A stretch of DNA of 39,388 bases from a virus. Below, piece by piece: positions 6,223 through 14,158 of the stretch (position 1 is the stretch's first letter; every line of letters begins with the position of its first letter). The position numbers and the translations under genes were made by a program. The stretch covers positions 1 to 39,388 of IMG/VR virus record IMGVR_UViG_3300047652_000012, one strand, 5' to 3'. The notes beneath the pieces were generated by a model. It was not told the origin of the DNA and made no database searches. It was given only the letters and a program-made list of their open reading frames with translations.

Positions 6223-6461
6223 GCTTTGAAAGTGAGTTGGCTTTGGCTGAAAAGTTGGAAGCGGCAGGTCTTTGGCGCCGGGCAGCGCGTCAATGGTTAA
6301 CGGTTCTTGATATTTTACCGACTTCACAAGAACAGCGGCGTTCTCACGTCATCGCCCGCCGAGCTGAATGCATCACAATGGGTAATTGCTTTTGCACTAA
6401 TTACTCAGGCATCAGTGAAGCGCGGCTTGTGGATCACTCCGATATGGGGGTGGCTGCATGA
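6219..6461 (+). CDS. PerC-like small regulator
   Basis: An 80-residue protein whose start at 6219 overlaps the replication gene stop as ATGA, with GAGGAG 8 bases upstream. Residues 6-50 (LAEKLEAAGLWRRAARQWLT, then SQEQRRSHVIARRAECI) match the conserved PerC family segment, in which a short helix pair with GLWRRAARQW is characteristic. PerC-like proteins in enterobacterial prophages act as transcription regulators; some influence host virulence genes. It ends in an ATGA overlap with the methyltransferase gene, so translation is probably coupled. Confidence 0.72.
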   Translation: MSFESELALAEKLEAAGLWRRAARQWLTVLDILPTSQEQRRSHVIARRAECITMGNCFCTNYSGISEARLVDHSDMGVAA

Positions 6462-8620
6462 TATACGGATCTGTTTGCAGCGGCATCGAGGCGGCAAGTT
6501 TGGCTTGGGAAACACTAGGCTGGACACCGGCATGGTTTGCAGAAATAGAGCCTTTCCCCAGTGCAGTCCTTGCGCATCATTGGCCGCAGGTAATCAACCT
6601 TGGTGACATGACAAAAATAGCCGCCAGGGTGACCGCCGGTGAGATTGAATGCCCGGATGTGCTGGTGGGCGGAACACCATGCCAGGCATTTTCCGTTGCT
6701 GGTCTGCGCGCCGGTCTTGAAGACGCCCGCGGCCAATTAACACTATCATATGTGGAATTAGCGAATGCAATCGACGCAAAACGCCGGGAACGCGGCGAAA
6801 AAGAAGCAATCATCGTCTGGGAAAACGTCCCCGGTGTCCTCTCATCAAGAGACAATGCCTTCGGATGCTTTTTGGCTGGACTTGCCGGAGAAAGCGAGGA
6901 ACTACAGCCGCCAGGGGGAAAATGGTCGGACACTGGTTGTGTGTATGGACCCCAAAGAACAATCGCGTGGGTCATCAAGGATGCCCAATATTTCGAAGTG
7001 GCCCAACGACGCTGCCGTGTGTTCGTTGTCGCAAGTGCTCGAAAGGACATCGATCCCGCAAAAATACTTTTTGAGTTCGAAGGCGTGCGCCGGGATACTC
7101 CGCCGAGCCGAGAAGCGGGGCAGACAGTTACCGGAACTCTTAGCAGCCGCACTCCGGCGGGTGGCGGACTTGGAACGGATTTCGATTGCGACGGAGGATT
7201 GACACCCGTTTCCGCGCTCACAGCGAATGGCGTCGGTACTTGCGGTGCAGATGACAATCAGGCGCTGGCTGGACATTTGATTGCTTACGGCGGAGGAAAT
7301 ACAACAGGTGAAATTGATGTTGCAGCATGCATAACAGCCCACGGCCAGCGGCTGGATTTTGATGTTGAAACATTCGCACTGGCATTCCCTGAGCGTATGA
7401 GCGGAACTCAAGTGGCGGCAATAGAAAACGTATCACCGGCCATAATGTCCCGTAATCCTACTGCGATCGCCTTTGCTGAAAACAATCGCTCCGAAATCCG
7501 GTTGCAAAATGGTGACGGGCTGATCACCGGCCCATTGTCTGCCGGCGGTGGGAAGCATGGACAAGGTTATCCAGCAGTGGCCACCAGCGAACCTTACACA
7601 TTGGCTATCCGTGGACGTGATGACGGTTCAACCGTTGAGGTTCGCAATGATGGTACCGCAAATGCTTTGCTCACGCCGAACGGTGGCCGGGCCGGTATGG
7701 GCGTCGGTGCTATCGGTTGGGGAATGCAGGTCCGCCGCCTGACTCCCCGCGAATGTGAGCGCCTGCAGGGAATGCCGGATAACTACACCCTAATCCCATG
7801 GCGAGGAAAAGAAGCCAGCGATTGCCCCGACGGCCCGCGTTATCGCGCTATCGGCAATAGCATGGCGGTACCAGTCATGCGCTGGATCGGCCAGCGCATC
7901 GATGCCGTAGTGGCGGATGTCGAACCAGCGCCGCCGGTCAACCAATACGTCGCGGCGTTAGATCTGCTGCGCAGCAAATCGGCTCACAAACTGAAAGAGA
8001 TTGGTGATCAATGGCGCACGCCAGACTCGCTTTTCTGGGGTATTAACGCCATGTTCGGGCCACTGGTACTTGATCTGTTTGCTGATGAGACCAACGCCAA
8101 ATGTGAAACATTTTATTCCCCCGTCAACAACGCATTGATGCAAGACTGGTCGGCCGCCCTGGCAGAGCTGAATGGTGCCGCGTTCGCCAATCCGCCTTAC
8201 TCTCGCGCTAGCCAGCACGATGGCCAATACATCACCGGCATGCGGCACATCATGACCTATGCAACAGAAATGCGCGCCCGTGGTGGCAGGTATGTCTTTC
8301 TCGTTAAAGCCGCTACCGGGGAAATATGGTGGCCCGAGGCGGCGGATCATATTTCGTTTATTCGTGGCCGCGTTGGCTACGAAGTTCCCAAATGGTATAA
8401 GCCTGCCGATGGGGAACCATTGGCTACCACCGCTGGGTTTTCCGCCGTGATCGTTGTGTTTGATAAAACGTGGCGTGGCCCAGCGATGGGCTATATCAAC
8501 CGGGACGATTTAATCACCCGCGGCGAAACGGCGCTGGCGCAAATGCGTTGGATGGCGCCGAGACTGATACAACAGCAAAACCAACCGCAAAACATTTCGA
8601 CGAGCGGGGTAGCAGCATGA
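6458..8620 (+). CDS. Fused DNA cytosine-C5 / adenine-N6 methyltransferase
   Basis: A 720-residue two-enzyme fusion. Residues 1-480 are a C5-cytosine methyltransferase: SAM motif I in GSVCSGIEAASLAWE (residues 4-18), catalytic Cys75 in the PCQ motif, ENV at 122-124, RLTPRECERLQGMPDNY at about 425-441 and RYRAIGNSMAVPVM near 463-476. An unusually long glycine-rich region (about 215-420) sits where the target-recognition domain belongs. Residues 510-700 are a phage Dam-type adenine methyltransferase (QWRTPDSLFWGINAMFG; catalytic NPPY at 578-581). No restriction partner is encoded, so it probably protects phage DNA from host restriction. The fusion is one unbroken frame. Target sites cannot be read from the sequence. 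Confidence 0.88.
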   Translation: MIYGSVCSGIEAASLAWETLGWTPAWFAEIEPFPSAVLAHHWPQVINLGDMTKIAARVTAGEIECPDVLVGGTPCQAFSVAGLRAGLEDARGQLTLSYVELANAIDAKRRERGEKEAIIVWENVPGVLSSRDNAFGCFLAGLAGESEELQPPGGKWSDTGCVYGPQRTIAWVIKDAQYFEVAQRRCRVFVVASARKDIDPAKILFEFEGVRRDTPPSREAGQTVTGTLSSRTPAGGGLGTDFDCDGGLTPVSALTANGVGTCGADDNQALAGHLIAYGGGNTTGEIDVAACITAHGQRLDFDVETFALAFPERMSGTQVAAIENVSPAIMSRNPTAIAFAENNRSEIRLQNGDGLITGPLSAGGGKHGQGYPAVATSEPYTLAIRGRDDGSTVEVRNDGTANALLTPNGGRAGMGVGAIGWGMQVRRLTPRECERLQGMPDNYTLIPWRGKEASDCPDGPRYRAIGNSMAVPVMRWIGQRIDAVVADVEPAPPVNQYVAALDLLRSKSAHKLKEIGDQWRTPDSLFWGINAMFGPLVLDLFADETNAKCETFYSPVNNALMQDWSAALAELNGAAFANPPYSRASQHDGQYITGMRHIMTYATEMRARGGRYVFLVKAATGEIWWPEAADHISFIRGRVGYEVPKWYKPADGEPLATTAGFSAVIVVFDKTWRGPAMGYINRDDLITRGETALAQMRWMAPRLIQQQNQPQNISTSGVAA

Positions 8621-9006
8621 TTTTAACGTTGCCATTCCCACCCAGCGTGAATAGTTACTGGCGGTCCCCTAATTCGGGGCCGCTGGCCGGTAGCCATTTA
8701 ATCAGCGCAAACGGGCGCCGGTACCGGACTGCCGTACTTATGACAATCATTGAAACGTTTGGCCGGTTTCCGGTTCCGCTGGTGGATGAAGTCAGCGTTT
8801 CCCTGGTGCTATCGCCGCCAGATAAACGTCGCCGGGATCTGGACAATTATTTCAAAGCTCTTTTTGACGCTCTCACGCACGCCAAAATCTGGAGTGATGA
8901 CGTCCAGATAAAACAGCTCAACGCCATTTGGGGACCGATAACCAAAGACGGCAAAGTTGAAATTTCTATCAGTGAATTTAGCCCGGAGGAAGTAGCCGAT
9001 GCATAA
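8617..9006 (+). CDS. rusA: RusA Holliday junction resolvase
   Basis: A 129-residue RusA-family endonuclease that cuts branched DNA during phage recombination and replication. Visible signatures are the N-terminal LPFPPSVNSYWR and the acidic metal site RRRDLDNYFKALFDAL (Asp74, Asp76), followed by SDD (Asp94/Asp95) and DVQIKQL. The length agrees with the family (about 120). The ATG at 8617 overlaps the methyltransferase stop (ATGA); the longer upstream frame from 8470 is shadow. Confidence 0.92.
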   Translation: MILTLPFPPSVNSYWRSPNSGPLAGSHLISANGRRYRTAVLMTIIETFGRFPVPLVDEVSVSLVLSPPDKRRRDLDNYFKALFDALTHAKIWSDDVQIKQLNAIWGPITKDGKVEISISEFSPEEVADA

Positions 9007-9676
9007 CTCAATCACTGCGGGGACAATCACAATGTCGAGCCGGGAGATCGCCGCGCTGGTTCATAGCAAACATGGTGATGTGAAACGGTCCGCTGAACGA
9101 TTGGTTTCCGCTGGAATTTTAACCGCGCCATTGGCGCAGTTCGATTTCGAGCACAACGGGAACAGTTATACCGAGTACCGGTTCAATAAGAGGGATTCGC
9201 TGGTGCTGGTGGCCCGGTTATCGCCAGAATTCACCGCCGCAGTTGTGGATCGCTGGCAAGAGCTGGAAAAGCTGGTTACCGTTCCCCAGTCATTGCCGGA
9301 AGCCCTGCGCCTGGCCGCCGATTTGGTCGAGGAAAAGCAAAAGCTCGAAAGTCAGCTATCCATTGCGGCGCCGAAGGCTGAGTTCGTTGATCGGTACGTG
9401 ACCGCCACTGGTTCGATGGGATTCCGTCAAGTGGCCAAGTTGCTCAACGCCAAAGAGCCCGAATTCCGCTTATTCCTGATCGACCGAAATATCATGTACC
9501 GGCTGGGCGGCACGTTGGCGCCATATCATCAACATACCGATGCCGGTCGTTTCGAAGTTAAAACAGGTACCAGTGATAACCAGCATGCTTATAGCCAAAC
9601 CCGGTTTACTCCCAAAGGGGTTAAGTGGATAGCGGGGATGTGGGCTGAACATATTACCAAGGGGGCCATGGCGTGA
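8999..9676 (+). CDS. Rha/KilAC-type phage antirepressor
   Basis: A 225-residue two-domain protein. Residues 1-95 match the phage Rha (pRha) domain (MSSREIAALVHSKHGDVKRS, then YRFNKRDSLVLVARLSPEF). Residues 125-220 match the KilAC/Ant C-terminal DNA-binding domain (GSMGFRQVAKLLNAKEPEFR, then TPKGVKWIAG). Such proteins antagonise repressors or block lysogeny in related phages. GGAGGA lies 8 bases before the ATG. It overlaps the end of rusA by 8 bases and the next gene by GTGA. Exact target unknown. Confidence 0.85.
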   Translation: MHNSITAGTITMSSREIAALVHSKHGDVKRSAERLVSAGILTAPLAQFDFEHNGNSYTEYRFNKRDSLVLVARLSPEFTAAVVDRWQELEKLVTVPQSLPEALRLAADLVEEKQKLESQLSIAAPKAEFVDRYVTATGSMGFRQVAKLLNAKEPEFRLFLIDRNIMYRLGGTLAPYHQHTDAGRFEVKTGTSDNQHAYSQTRFTPKGVKWIAGMWAEHITKGAMA

Positions 9677-10680
9677 GAGCTTTATTAACCCCGTGCATAC
9701 AGCGCGACCTCGGCCTGGTGATGTTCCGCCCCGGAGCTGAATTATTTCCGATGTTTATTTCCGGCCGGGTATTGATCAGCAACGAACCGGATTTTATGAA
9801 AACGTTGCCTGCCGGCGCGCTGGCAGAAACCAGTCAGGAATTGTCTGACGATCCAGCACTAACGAAGTTATTCACCGATGAACGCGTGATCTCCGCCGCC
9901 GGCGGTATTGATGTGCTGGAAAATTGGCTGTCTCGGCGTACTAGTGGCTGCCAATGGGCGGATGATGGCTATCACATGTCAGAAATGACCTTTCGCCGAC
10001 ACAGTGGCGGCTCTGTTCGTTTGTGCTGGCATCATGACAATTTGCTGAGGGATCAGGAGCCTAAATTGTTGGGGGAAATAGCGAAGCGCAACCGGGCGGA
10101 ATGGATTCTTTATACCGTCAGCCTCGCATTTCGATTCCCTGATCACCACCAGATTACGTTGCCAGAATTGTGCTGGTGGGCAGCAATAAACAATGTCATA
10201 GCAGCAATGCCAGAAGCGCCGGCACGACAAGTTCTACGCTGGAAACCAATAGAGATACCCCATGGCGTCATGCGTGAGTGTGATATCGAGCCGATCGTGT
10301 CAGCCACCAGCGAACTTGAGGAACGCGTTAAGCCTGTATTGGCGTTAAAAATAGACTCAGAGCCACCCGAGTCTTTCATGTTGCGCCCTAAGCGTCGTCG
10401 CTGGGCGAACGAGCACTATACCCGGTGGGTAAAAACTCAACCCTGTGCCGGATGCGGCAATCAGTCTGATGATCCACACCACCTCATAGGTTATGGACAA
10501 GGTGGGATGGGAACTAAGGCACACGATCTATTCACCATCCCGTTATGCCGAAAATGTCATAACGTGCTACACCGGGATACAAGGGCGTTTGAATCTGAAA
10601 ACGGAAACCAATTATTAATGTTGTTACGCACGCTGGATCATGCTCTGGCATTGGGCGTCATAGCCACCGGCAAAGAATAA
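9673..10680 (+). CDS. DUF968 (HNH-like) phage protein
   Basis: A 335-residue protein starting with GTG in a GTGA overlap with the antirepressor gene. The C-terminal 90 residues resemble the DUF968 family: RRRWANEHYTRWVKTQPCAG, paired CxxC sites (CAGCG and CRKCH), DPHHLIGYGQGG and LHRD. That pattern of Cys, His and Asn residues is typical of a zinc-supported HNH nuclease fold, so a nuclease role in recombination or DNA processing is a reasonable inference. The N-terminal 230 residues carry no motif I recognise. DUF968 proteins usually lie just before Q in enterobacterial prophages, as here. Confidence 0.8.
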   Translation: MRALLTPCIQRDLGLVMFRPGAELFPMFISGRVLISNEPDFMKTLPAGALAETSQELSDDPALTKLFTDERVISAAGGIDVLENWLSRRTSGCQWADDGYHMSEMTFRRHSGGSVRLCWHHDNLLRDQEPKLLGEIAKRNRAEWILYTVSLAFRFPDHHQITLPELCWWAAINNVIAAMPEAPARQVLRWKPIEIPHGVMRECDIEPIVSATSELEERVKPVLALKIDSEPPESFMLRPKRRRWANEHYTRWVKTQPCAGCGNQSDDPHHLIGYGQGGMGTKAHDLFTIPLCRKCHNVLHRDTRAFESENGNQLLMLLRTLDHALALGVIATGKE

Positions 10681-10695
10681 AAACGGGAGAAATCG

Positions 10696-11139
10696 ATGCG
10701 CGATATACAGTTAATACTTGAAGGTTGGGGAATCTGGGCGGCCGCTGATAATAGCCAAGTAGATTGGTCGCCAATCGCTGCCGGTTTCAAAGGGTTGTTG
10801 CCATACACGTCTAAAATTCGGAATGGTTGCTGTGATGATGATGGTATGGCCGTGGATGCCGCAATACTCAGATTGAAGCAAGTACGCCAGCAGGATGAGT
10901 TAAGCATGATTATGCTGCATTACGTTTATCGCATGTCGAAGCGCGCCATTGCCCGCTACTGGAGAATGTCAGAAAGCCGGGTTAGACAACAGATGCAAGT
11001 GGCCGAAACTTTTGTTGACGCATGTCTTTATATGGCTGGTGTCACCCTTGAAATGGACCGTTGGGCGCAAAAAGAAAAAATTTACGAACCTGATGAAAAA
11101 ACATTAGTGCGCTACGCAAAAAGTGTTGTAACGTGCTAA
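10696..11139 (+). CDS. Q: Late antitermination protein Q (QuuD type)
   Basis: A 147-residue protein. MRDIQLILEGWGIWAAADNS, IAAGFKGLLPYT, CCDDDG and YRMSKRAIARYWRMSESRVR are characteristic of the Q family of DLP12 (QuuD) and phage 82. These proteins bind near the late promoter and let RNA polymerase read through terminators. The helix-turn-helix near residues 85-105 fits DNA recognition. GGGAG precedes the start. A strong terminator follows 34 bases after the stop, as expected for a tR'-like element. Confidence 0.92.
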   Translation: MRDIQLILEGWGIWAAADNSQVDWSPIAAGFKGLLPYTSKIRNGCCDDDGMAVDAAILRLKQVRQQDELSMIMLHYVYRMSKRAIARYWRMSESRVRQQMQVAETFVDACLYMAGVTLEMDRWAQKEKIYEPDEKTLVRYAKSVVTC

Positions 11140-11172
11140 GAGTGGTTACTGAGTTAGGTAGCTTACACGATT

Positions 11173-11200
11173 AAAAAACCTCGTTTCGGCGGGGTTTTTT
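11173..11200 (+). terminator. Rho-independent terminator after Q
   Basis: AAAAAACCTCG pairs with CGGGGTTTTTT across a 6-base loop (TTTCGG), an 11-bp stem with one G-T pair ending in six Ts. It lies directly after Q, where lambdoid phages have the tR' terminator that Q overrides. The A-run on the left arm makes it usable in both directions. Confidence 0.85.
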
Positions 11201-11233
11201 GTTATGATTCCTCCCAGCTCAACGGAGGGTCAT

Positions 11234-11935
11234 ATGATTTGGCAAAGTCTGTCATTCTCGTCAATTGGTGGTTTTACATCAAATTTCAATTATTGGGATA
11301 TCTCAACCATACCTCAGCTAAGTGTTTTTACTCATCCCGATTTTGCTTGGGATACTTTAGTTGCTAGTGTTACAGCTGCAATTATAGCTTCGGCGATACC
11401 TGCATTTATAGCCTGGTGGTCAATCAGAAAAAATATTTCAACATTACGCGAAGACAGAGAAAAGCAATTACAGGGATTAGATAAAGATAGGAATGCCCAG
11501 GTTACTATCTCTTCTAACAACATTAGGGCTCAAATTGTTTCTGCCAATAGACAGGCATGGATTAATGAATTAAGAAACGCGTCATCAGAATTTGGTGCTG
11601 AAGTATTAAAAATAGTCTATAAAAGAAAGCAGTTATATAAAGAAATCGAAGCAAATCTTGATCATAATTATATTAAGCAATTACAATTAGAGAATATAGA
11701 TGAAGAATATAAAATGTTTTTATTGTTTAATAAAATTATTTTAATGATTAATCCAGAAGAAGAAGAAAGTAAAAAGGTCCTTTACTCTATGGGCAGGCTA
11801 AAAACAATGATAGATAACCTTTTGAAAACTGGTAATATCGACGTTGAAAGTCTAAATCGAGAACATGGACTATTTATACGCTGTATTCAATTTGTATTGA
11901 AGAAAGAATGGGTCAGAGTTAAAAATAATGAATAG
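11234..11935 (+). CDS. Membrane-anchored coiled-coil moron (unknown function)
   Basis: A 233-residue protein starting at 11234, with GGAGGG 6 bases upstream; the upstream ATG at 11204 lies in the terminator tail. A transmembrane segment spans about residues 43-63 (TAAIIASAIPAFIAWW), followed by a charged coiled coil (IRKNISTLREDREKQLQGLD). Then comes the motif ANRQAWINELRN (about 105-116), seen in many single-pass proteins of prophages and defence loci. The C-terminal 115 residues are helical, Lys/Glu/Ile-rich and very A+T-rich, unlike the neighbouring genes. It has its own terminator upstream and a likely promoter downstream for the next gene, the layout of a moron. Superinfection exclusion or defence is possible but unproven. 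Confidence 0.7.
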   Translation: MIWQSLSFSSIGGFTSNFNYWDISTIPQLSVFTHPDFAWDTLVASVTAAIIASAIPAFIAWWSIRKNISTLREDREKQLQGLDKDRNAQVTISSNNIRAQIVSANRQAWINELRNASSEFGAEVLKIVYKRKQLYKEIEANLDHNYIKQLQLENIDEEYKMFLLFNKIILMINPEEEESKKVLYSMGRLKTMIDNLLKTGNIDVESLNREHGLFIRCIQFVLKKEWVRVKNNE

Positions 11936-12269
11936 CTTAATTAATTTTATATTTTTGACTTTCTGAATTTTTAATTACAAAATATGAATAAAAAATTTTC
12001 TAAATTTATACTATTGCAAAAAGACGATACTTGCCATCAATTGTCACAGCGGTATCACATGTAATTCACACTGGGAATGATTATCATCCCGTCTTATTTG
12101 TAAGGTCGCGCTAATACGTGGCTTTTTTCATTGTGAAATGGGCGGCGGTATGGTGCGCTAACACCGGTACCGCCATTCGCCCGTAAACCAAGGATCACAG
12201 GCGAACCATGGCCCATTGCTGATGTGCACACAGCGGGAATGAGCCTATCAAAAAGGACGCTTCTGGTCT
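11936..12269 (+). promoter_or_regulatory. Intergenic region: promoter, Fur-like palindrome and long hairpin
   Basis: No gene lies in these 334 bases. TTGACT (11955-11960) and CAAAAT (11978-11983), 17 bases apart, form a possible promoter for the methyltransferase gene. A palindrome centred on ATGATTATCAT (12077-12087, flanked by GGG and CCC) resembles a partial Fur box. At 12140-12182 a long interrupted hairpin forms (GGGCGGCGGTA..GGTG against CACC..TACCGCC..CGCCC). The last 90 bases before the ATG have a weak ribosome site (AAGGA 13 bases away), so the leader may affect translation. Confidence 0.4.
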
Positions 12270-13355
12270 ATGAAAAATACTGTTAATTTAAACAGTGTTG
12301 CACTCGTCAACGCTGATTCCCTCGATTACATCAAAACGCTCCCTGATAACTGCATAGACCTGATAGCCACAGACCCGCCGTATTACCGGGTTAAGGCTTG
12401 CTCATGGGATCGGCAGTGGGATAGCGTTGAAAACTATCTTGCCTGGTTGGATGACATGCTGGCGCAGTTCTGGCGCGTGCTGAAACCGGCTGGCAGCTTG
12501 TATCTTTTTTGCGGTTCCCGTCTGGCGGCGGATACTGAATTGCTGGTTCGCCAGCGCTTCGATGTACTGAATCACATTATCTGGGCGAAACCTTCCGGTC
12601 CTTGGCGCCGGATGCGCAAAGAAGACTTACGGGCATATTTCCCTGCTACTGAGCGGATCATCTTTGCTGGGCATTATGGTGCCGAAGGTTTCGCCAAAGG
12701 GCAGCTCGGTTACGCAGTAAAATGCCAAGAACTAAAAGCTCAGGTGTTCAAGCCGCTGATTGATTATTTCAGCGATGCCCGCGCCATGCTGTCCGTTTCC
12801 GCTGCTGAAATCAATGCGGCGACCGGTACCCAGATGTGTTCGCACTGGTTTTCAGAGAGTCAATGGCAGTTGCCGAGCCCGGCGCAGTATGCCGCGTTGC
12901 AAAAGCTGTTCGCCGAAAAAGCGGCCGCCACCGGTAAAGACAGTCCGCTGGTGGATCCCCAATCGGGATTGACTGAACGTTATGACGCCCTGAGCAAAAC
13001 ATTTGCCGGGCTGGTGGTGGAATATGATGAACTGCGTCAGCAATACCAAAATATGCGACGGCCATTTGCTGTTACGGCAGAAGTCCCGCATACCGACGTT
13101 TGGACATTCCCGCCGGTCCAGTATTACCCTGGCAAGCATCCATGTGAAAAACCTGCTGACATGATGCGTCATATCATCCAGACCAGTAGTCGGCCGGGTG
13201 ATGTGGTAGCCGATTTCTTTATGGGTTCGGGCAGCACGATTAAAGAGGCGCTCAAGCTTGGCCGCGATGCCATTGGTGTTGAGTTGGAGGAAGAGCGGTT
13301 TTTAAAAACTGAATATGAAATTGCAGAATTAGCCCCTAACGGGGCATCATCTTAA
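12270..13355 (+). CDS. Site-specific DNA methyltransferase (N4-cytosine/N6-adenine class)
   Basis: A 361-residue amino-methyltransferase. The catalytic DPPY is at 35-38 near the N-terminus. The SAM-binding motif (DFFMGSGST, residues 315-323, then AIGVELEEERF) is near the C-terminus. This order, catalytic motif first and SAM motif last, is the beta class. The long middle (about 130-280) would hold the target-recognition domain. No restriction enzyme gene is adjacent, so it is probably a solitary phage methylase for anti-restriction or gene control. Its stop overlaps the end of the convergent antitoxin gene by 4 bases. Confidence 0.9.
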   Translation: MKNTVNLNSVALVNADSLDYIKTLPDNCIDLIATDPPYYRVKACSWDRQWDSVENYLAWLDDMLAQFWRVLKPAGSLYLFCGSRLAADTELLVRQRFDVLNHIIWAKPSGPWRRMRKEDLRAYFPATERIIFAGHYGAEGFAKGQLGYAVKCQELKAQVFKPLIDYFSDARAMLSVSAAEINAATGTQMCSHWFSESQWQLPSPAQYAALQKLFAEKAAATGKDSPLVDPQSGLTERYDALSKTFAGLVVEYDELRQQYQNMRRPFAVTAEVPHTDVWTFPPVQYYPGKHPCEKPADMMRHIIQTSSRPGDVVADFFMGSGSTIKEALKLGRDAIGVELEEERFLKTEYEIAELAPNGASS

Positions 13356-13711
13356 AGCGTTAGCTGTTCCGGACGACAACCGTATAGCGCTGCCAATTTT
13401 TCACGTGTTTTTTTCTGGGGCTTTGAGTCCACAGATTCCCACTGAGAAACGGCTGATTGAGTGGTATCGAGCTTTTCAGCAACATCATATTGTGACAGCC
13501 TTGAGTGAATACGCCAGGCAGCCAAAAGGCTGACATCTTGGCTCACCATGATGGAAACGATTTCGCCGGGAACTGTTTCGTCGTCGTGTGCGTCAGCTTG
13601 ATAGGGAACATCTTCCCAGCCGTCGCTTACCAGCTTTTCGTACTCGGCGATTGGCAGTACGACAAACTGAGGTTTGCCGGCTGTATCATTGATGTATTGG
13701 ATTTTAGACAT
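13352..13711 (-). CDS. XRE-family antitoxin with extra N-terminal segment
   Basis: A 119-residue protein downstream of the RelE-like gene on the same strand. Residues 60-112 are an XRE helix-turn-helix (AAWRIHSRLSQYDVAEKLDT, TQSAVSQWES), as in HigA-type antitoxins. Residues 1-30 (GKPQFVVLPIAEYEKL) resemble the GKP..LPIEEYE stretch of Phd/YefM antitoxins. The toxin-before-antitoxin order is that of HigBA. It would neutralise the toxin and repress the shared promoter. GAGAAA, a weak site, precedes the ATG. Its stop touches the convergent methyltransferase gene. Confidence 0.85.
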   Translation of the reverse strand: MSKIQYINDTAGKPQFVVLPIAEYEKLVSDGWEDVPYQADAHDDETVPGEIVSIMVSQDVSLLAAWRIHSRLSQYDVAEKLDTTQSAVSQWESVDSKPQKKTREKLAALYGCRPEQLTL

Positions 13712-13771
13712 ATTCGGGTTTCTCTGTTTTCGCGTTATGTCGTTGATGAGGAAACTGGCGGGTCTCCCCGC

Positions 13772-14032
13772 CTAATAGGTTGATGTGGTACGGCGCTTCA
13801 CTGTTTGGATCGTGCAGATAACGGGTTCTCCATCTTCAATCTGGAAAATAACTCTGTAATCGCCAACCCTCATTCGGTACTGATTATCCGCTGCTTGGAG
13901 CTTTTTGATATCGAGTTGGACCTGGGGGAATGCGGTGAGGCTATTTGCCTTTTCTTCGATGTTTTTCCGGTACCTAGTATCAATCGAAAGCAGCTGTTTC
14001 AATGCTTTCCTAGACCATCGGACCTTTACCAT
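13772..14032 (-). CDS. RelE/ParE-family toxin
   Basis: An 86-residue protein with the typical RelE fold sequence: MVKVRWSRKALKQLLSIDTR at the start, then YRMRVGDYRVIFQIEDGEPV and VKRRTTSTY at the end. RelE-family toxins cleave mRNA on the ribosome; the basic C-terminal residues fit that, but ParE-like gyrase poisons share the fold and cannot be excluded. GAGGAA precedes the ATG. It is first in a two-gene operon with the XRE antitoxin 60 bases downstream. The pair probably stabilises the prophage or acts as a defence module. Confidence 0.85.
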   Translation of the reverse strand: MVKVRWSRKALKQLLSIDTRYRKNIEEKANSLTAFPQVQLDIKKLQAADNQYRMRVGDYRVIFQIEDGEPVICTIQTVKRRTTSTY

Positions 14033-14069
14033 ATTTCCTCAAATTTTAAAGAACGTATCCGCGTGGGAT

Positions 14070-14127
14070 GATTAGATAATAAGATATTTATCTAATTTTT
14101 TCAAGCAATATCTAATCTATTGTCTAA
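14070..14127 (-). promoter_or_regulatory. Toxin-antitoxin promoter and operator
   Basis: On the minus strand TTGAAA (14104-14099) and TATTAT (14080-14075) are 18 bases apart, upstream of the toxin gene. A perfect 9-bp inverted repeat, ATTAGATAA (14070-14078) and TTATCTAAT (14087-14095), covers the -10 and spacer. Two more half-sites, ATCTAAT (14110-14116) and GTCTAAT (14122-14128), lie upstream. This is a typical autoregulated operator for the XRE antitoxin. Confidence 0.65.
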
Positions 14128-14134
14128 TTATATG

Positions 14135-14158
14135 GGCTGCCTTTTGGCGGCCTTTTTT
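14135..14158 (+). terminator. Rho-independent terminator before the lysis cassette
   Basis: GGCTGCC pairs with GGCGGCC (one G-T pair) across TTTT, followed by six Ts, on the plus strand. It would stop rightward transcription entering the lysis genes, so read-through would need Q-type antitermination or a late promoter downstream. Confidence 0.75.

Noticed and set aside
6577-7411. Antisense and alternative frames within the fused methyltransferase gene
   Set aside because: Both methyltransferase halves have intact motifs in the main frame; the others are compositional shadows.
11120-11172. Late promoter pR' right after Q
   Set aside because: Expected here by analogy, but no -35/-10 pair with acceptable match was visible, so I did not annotate it.
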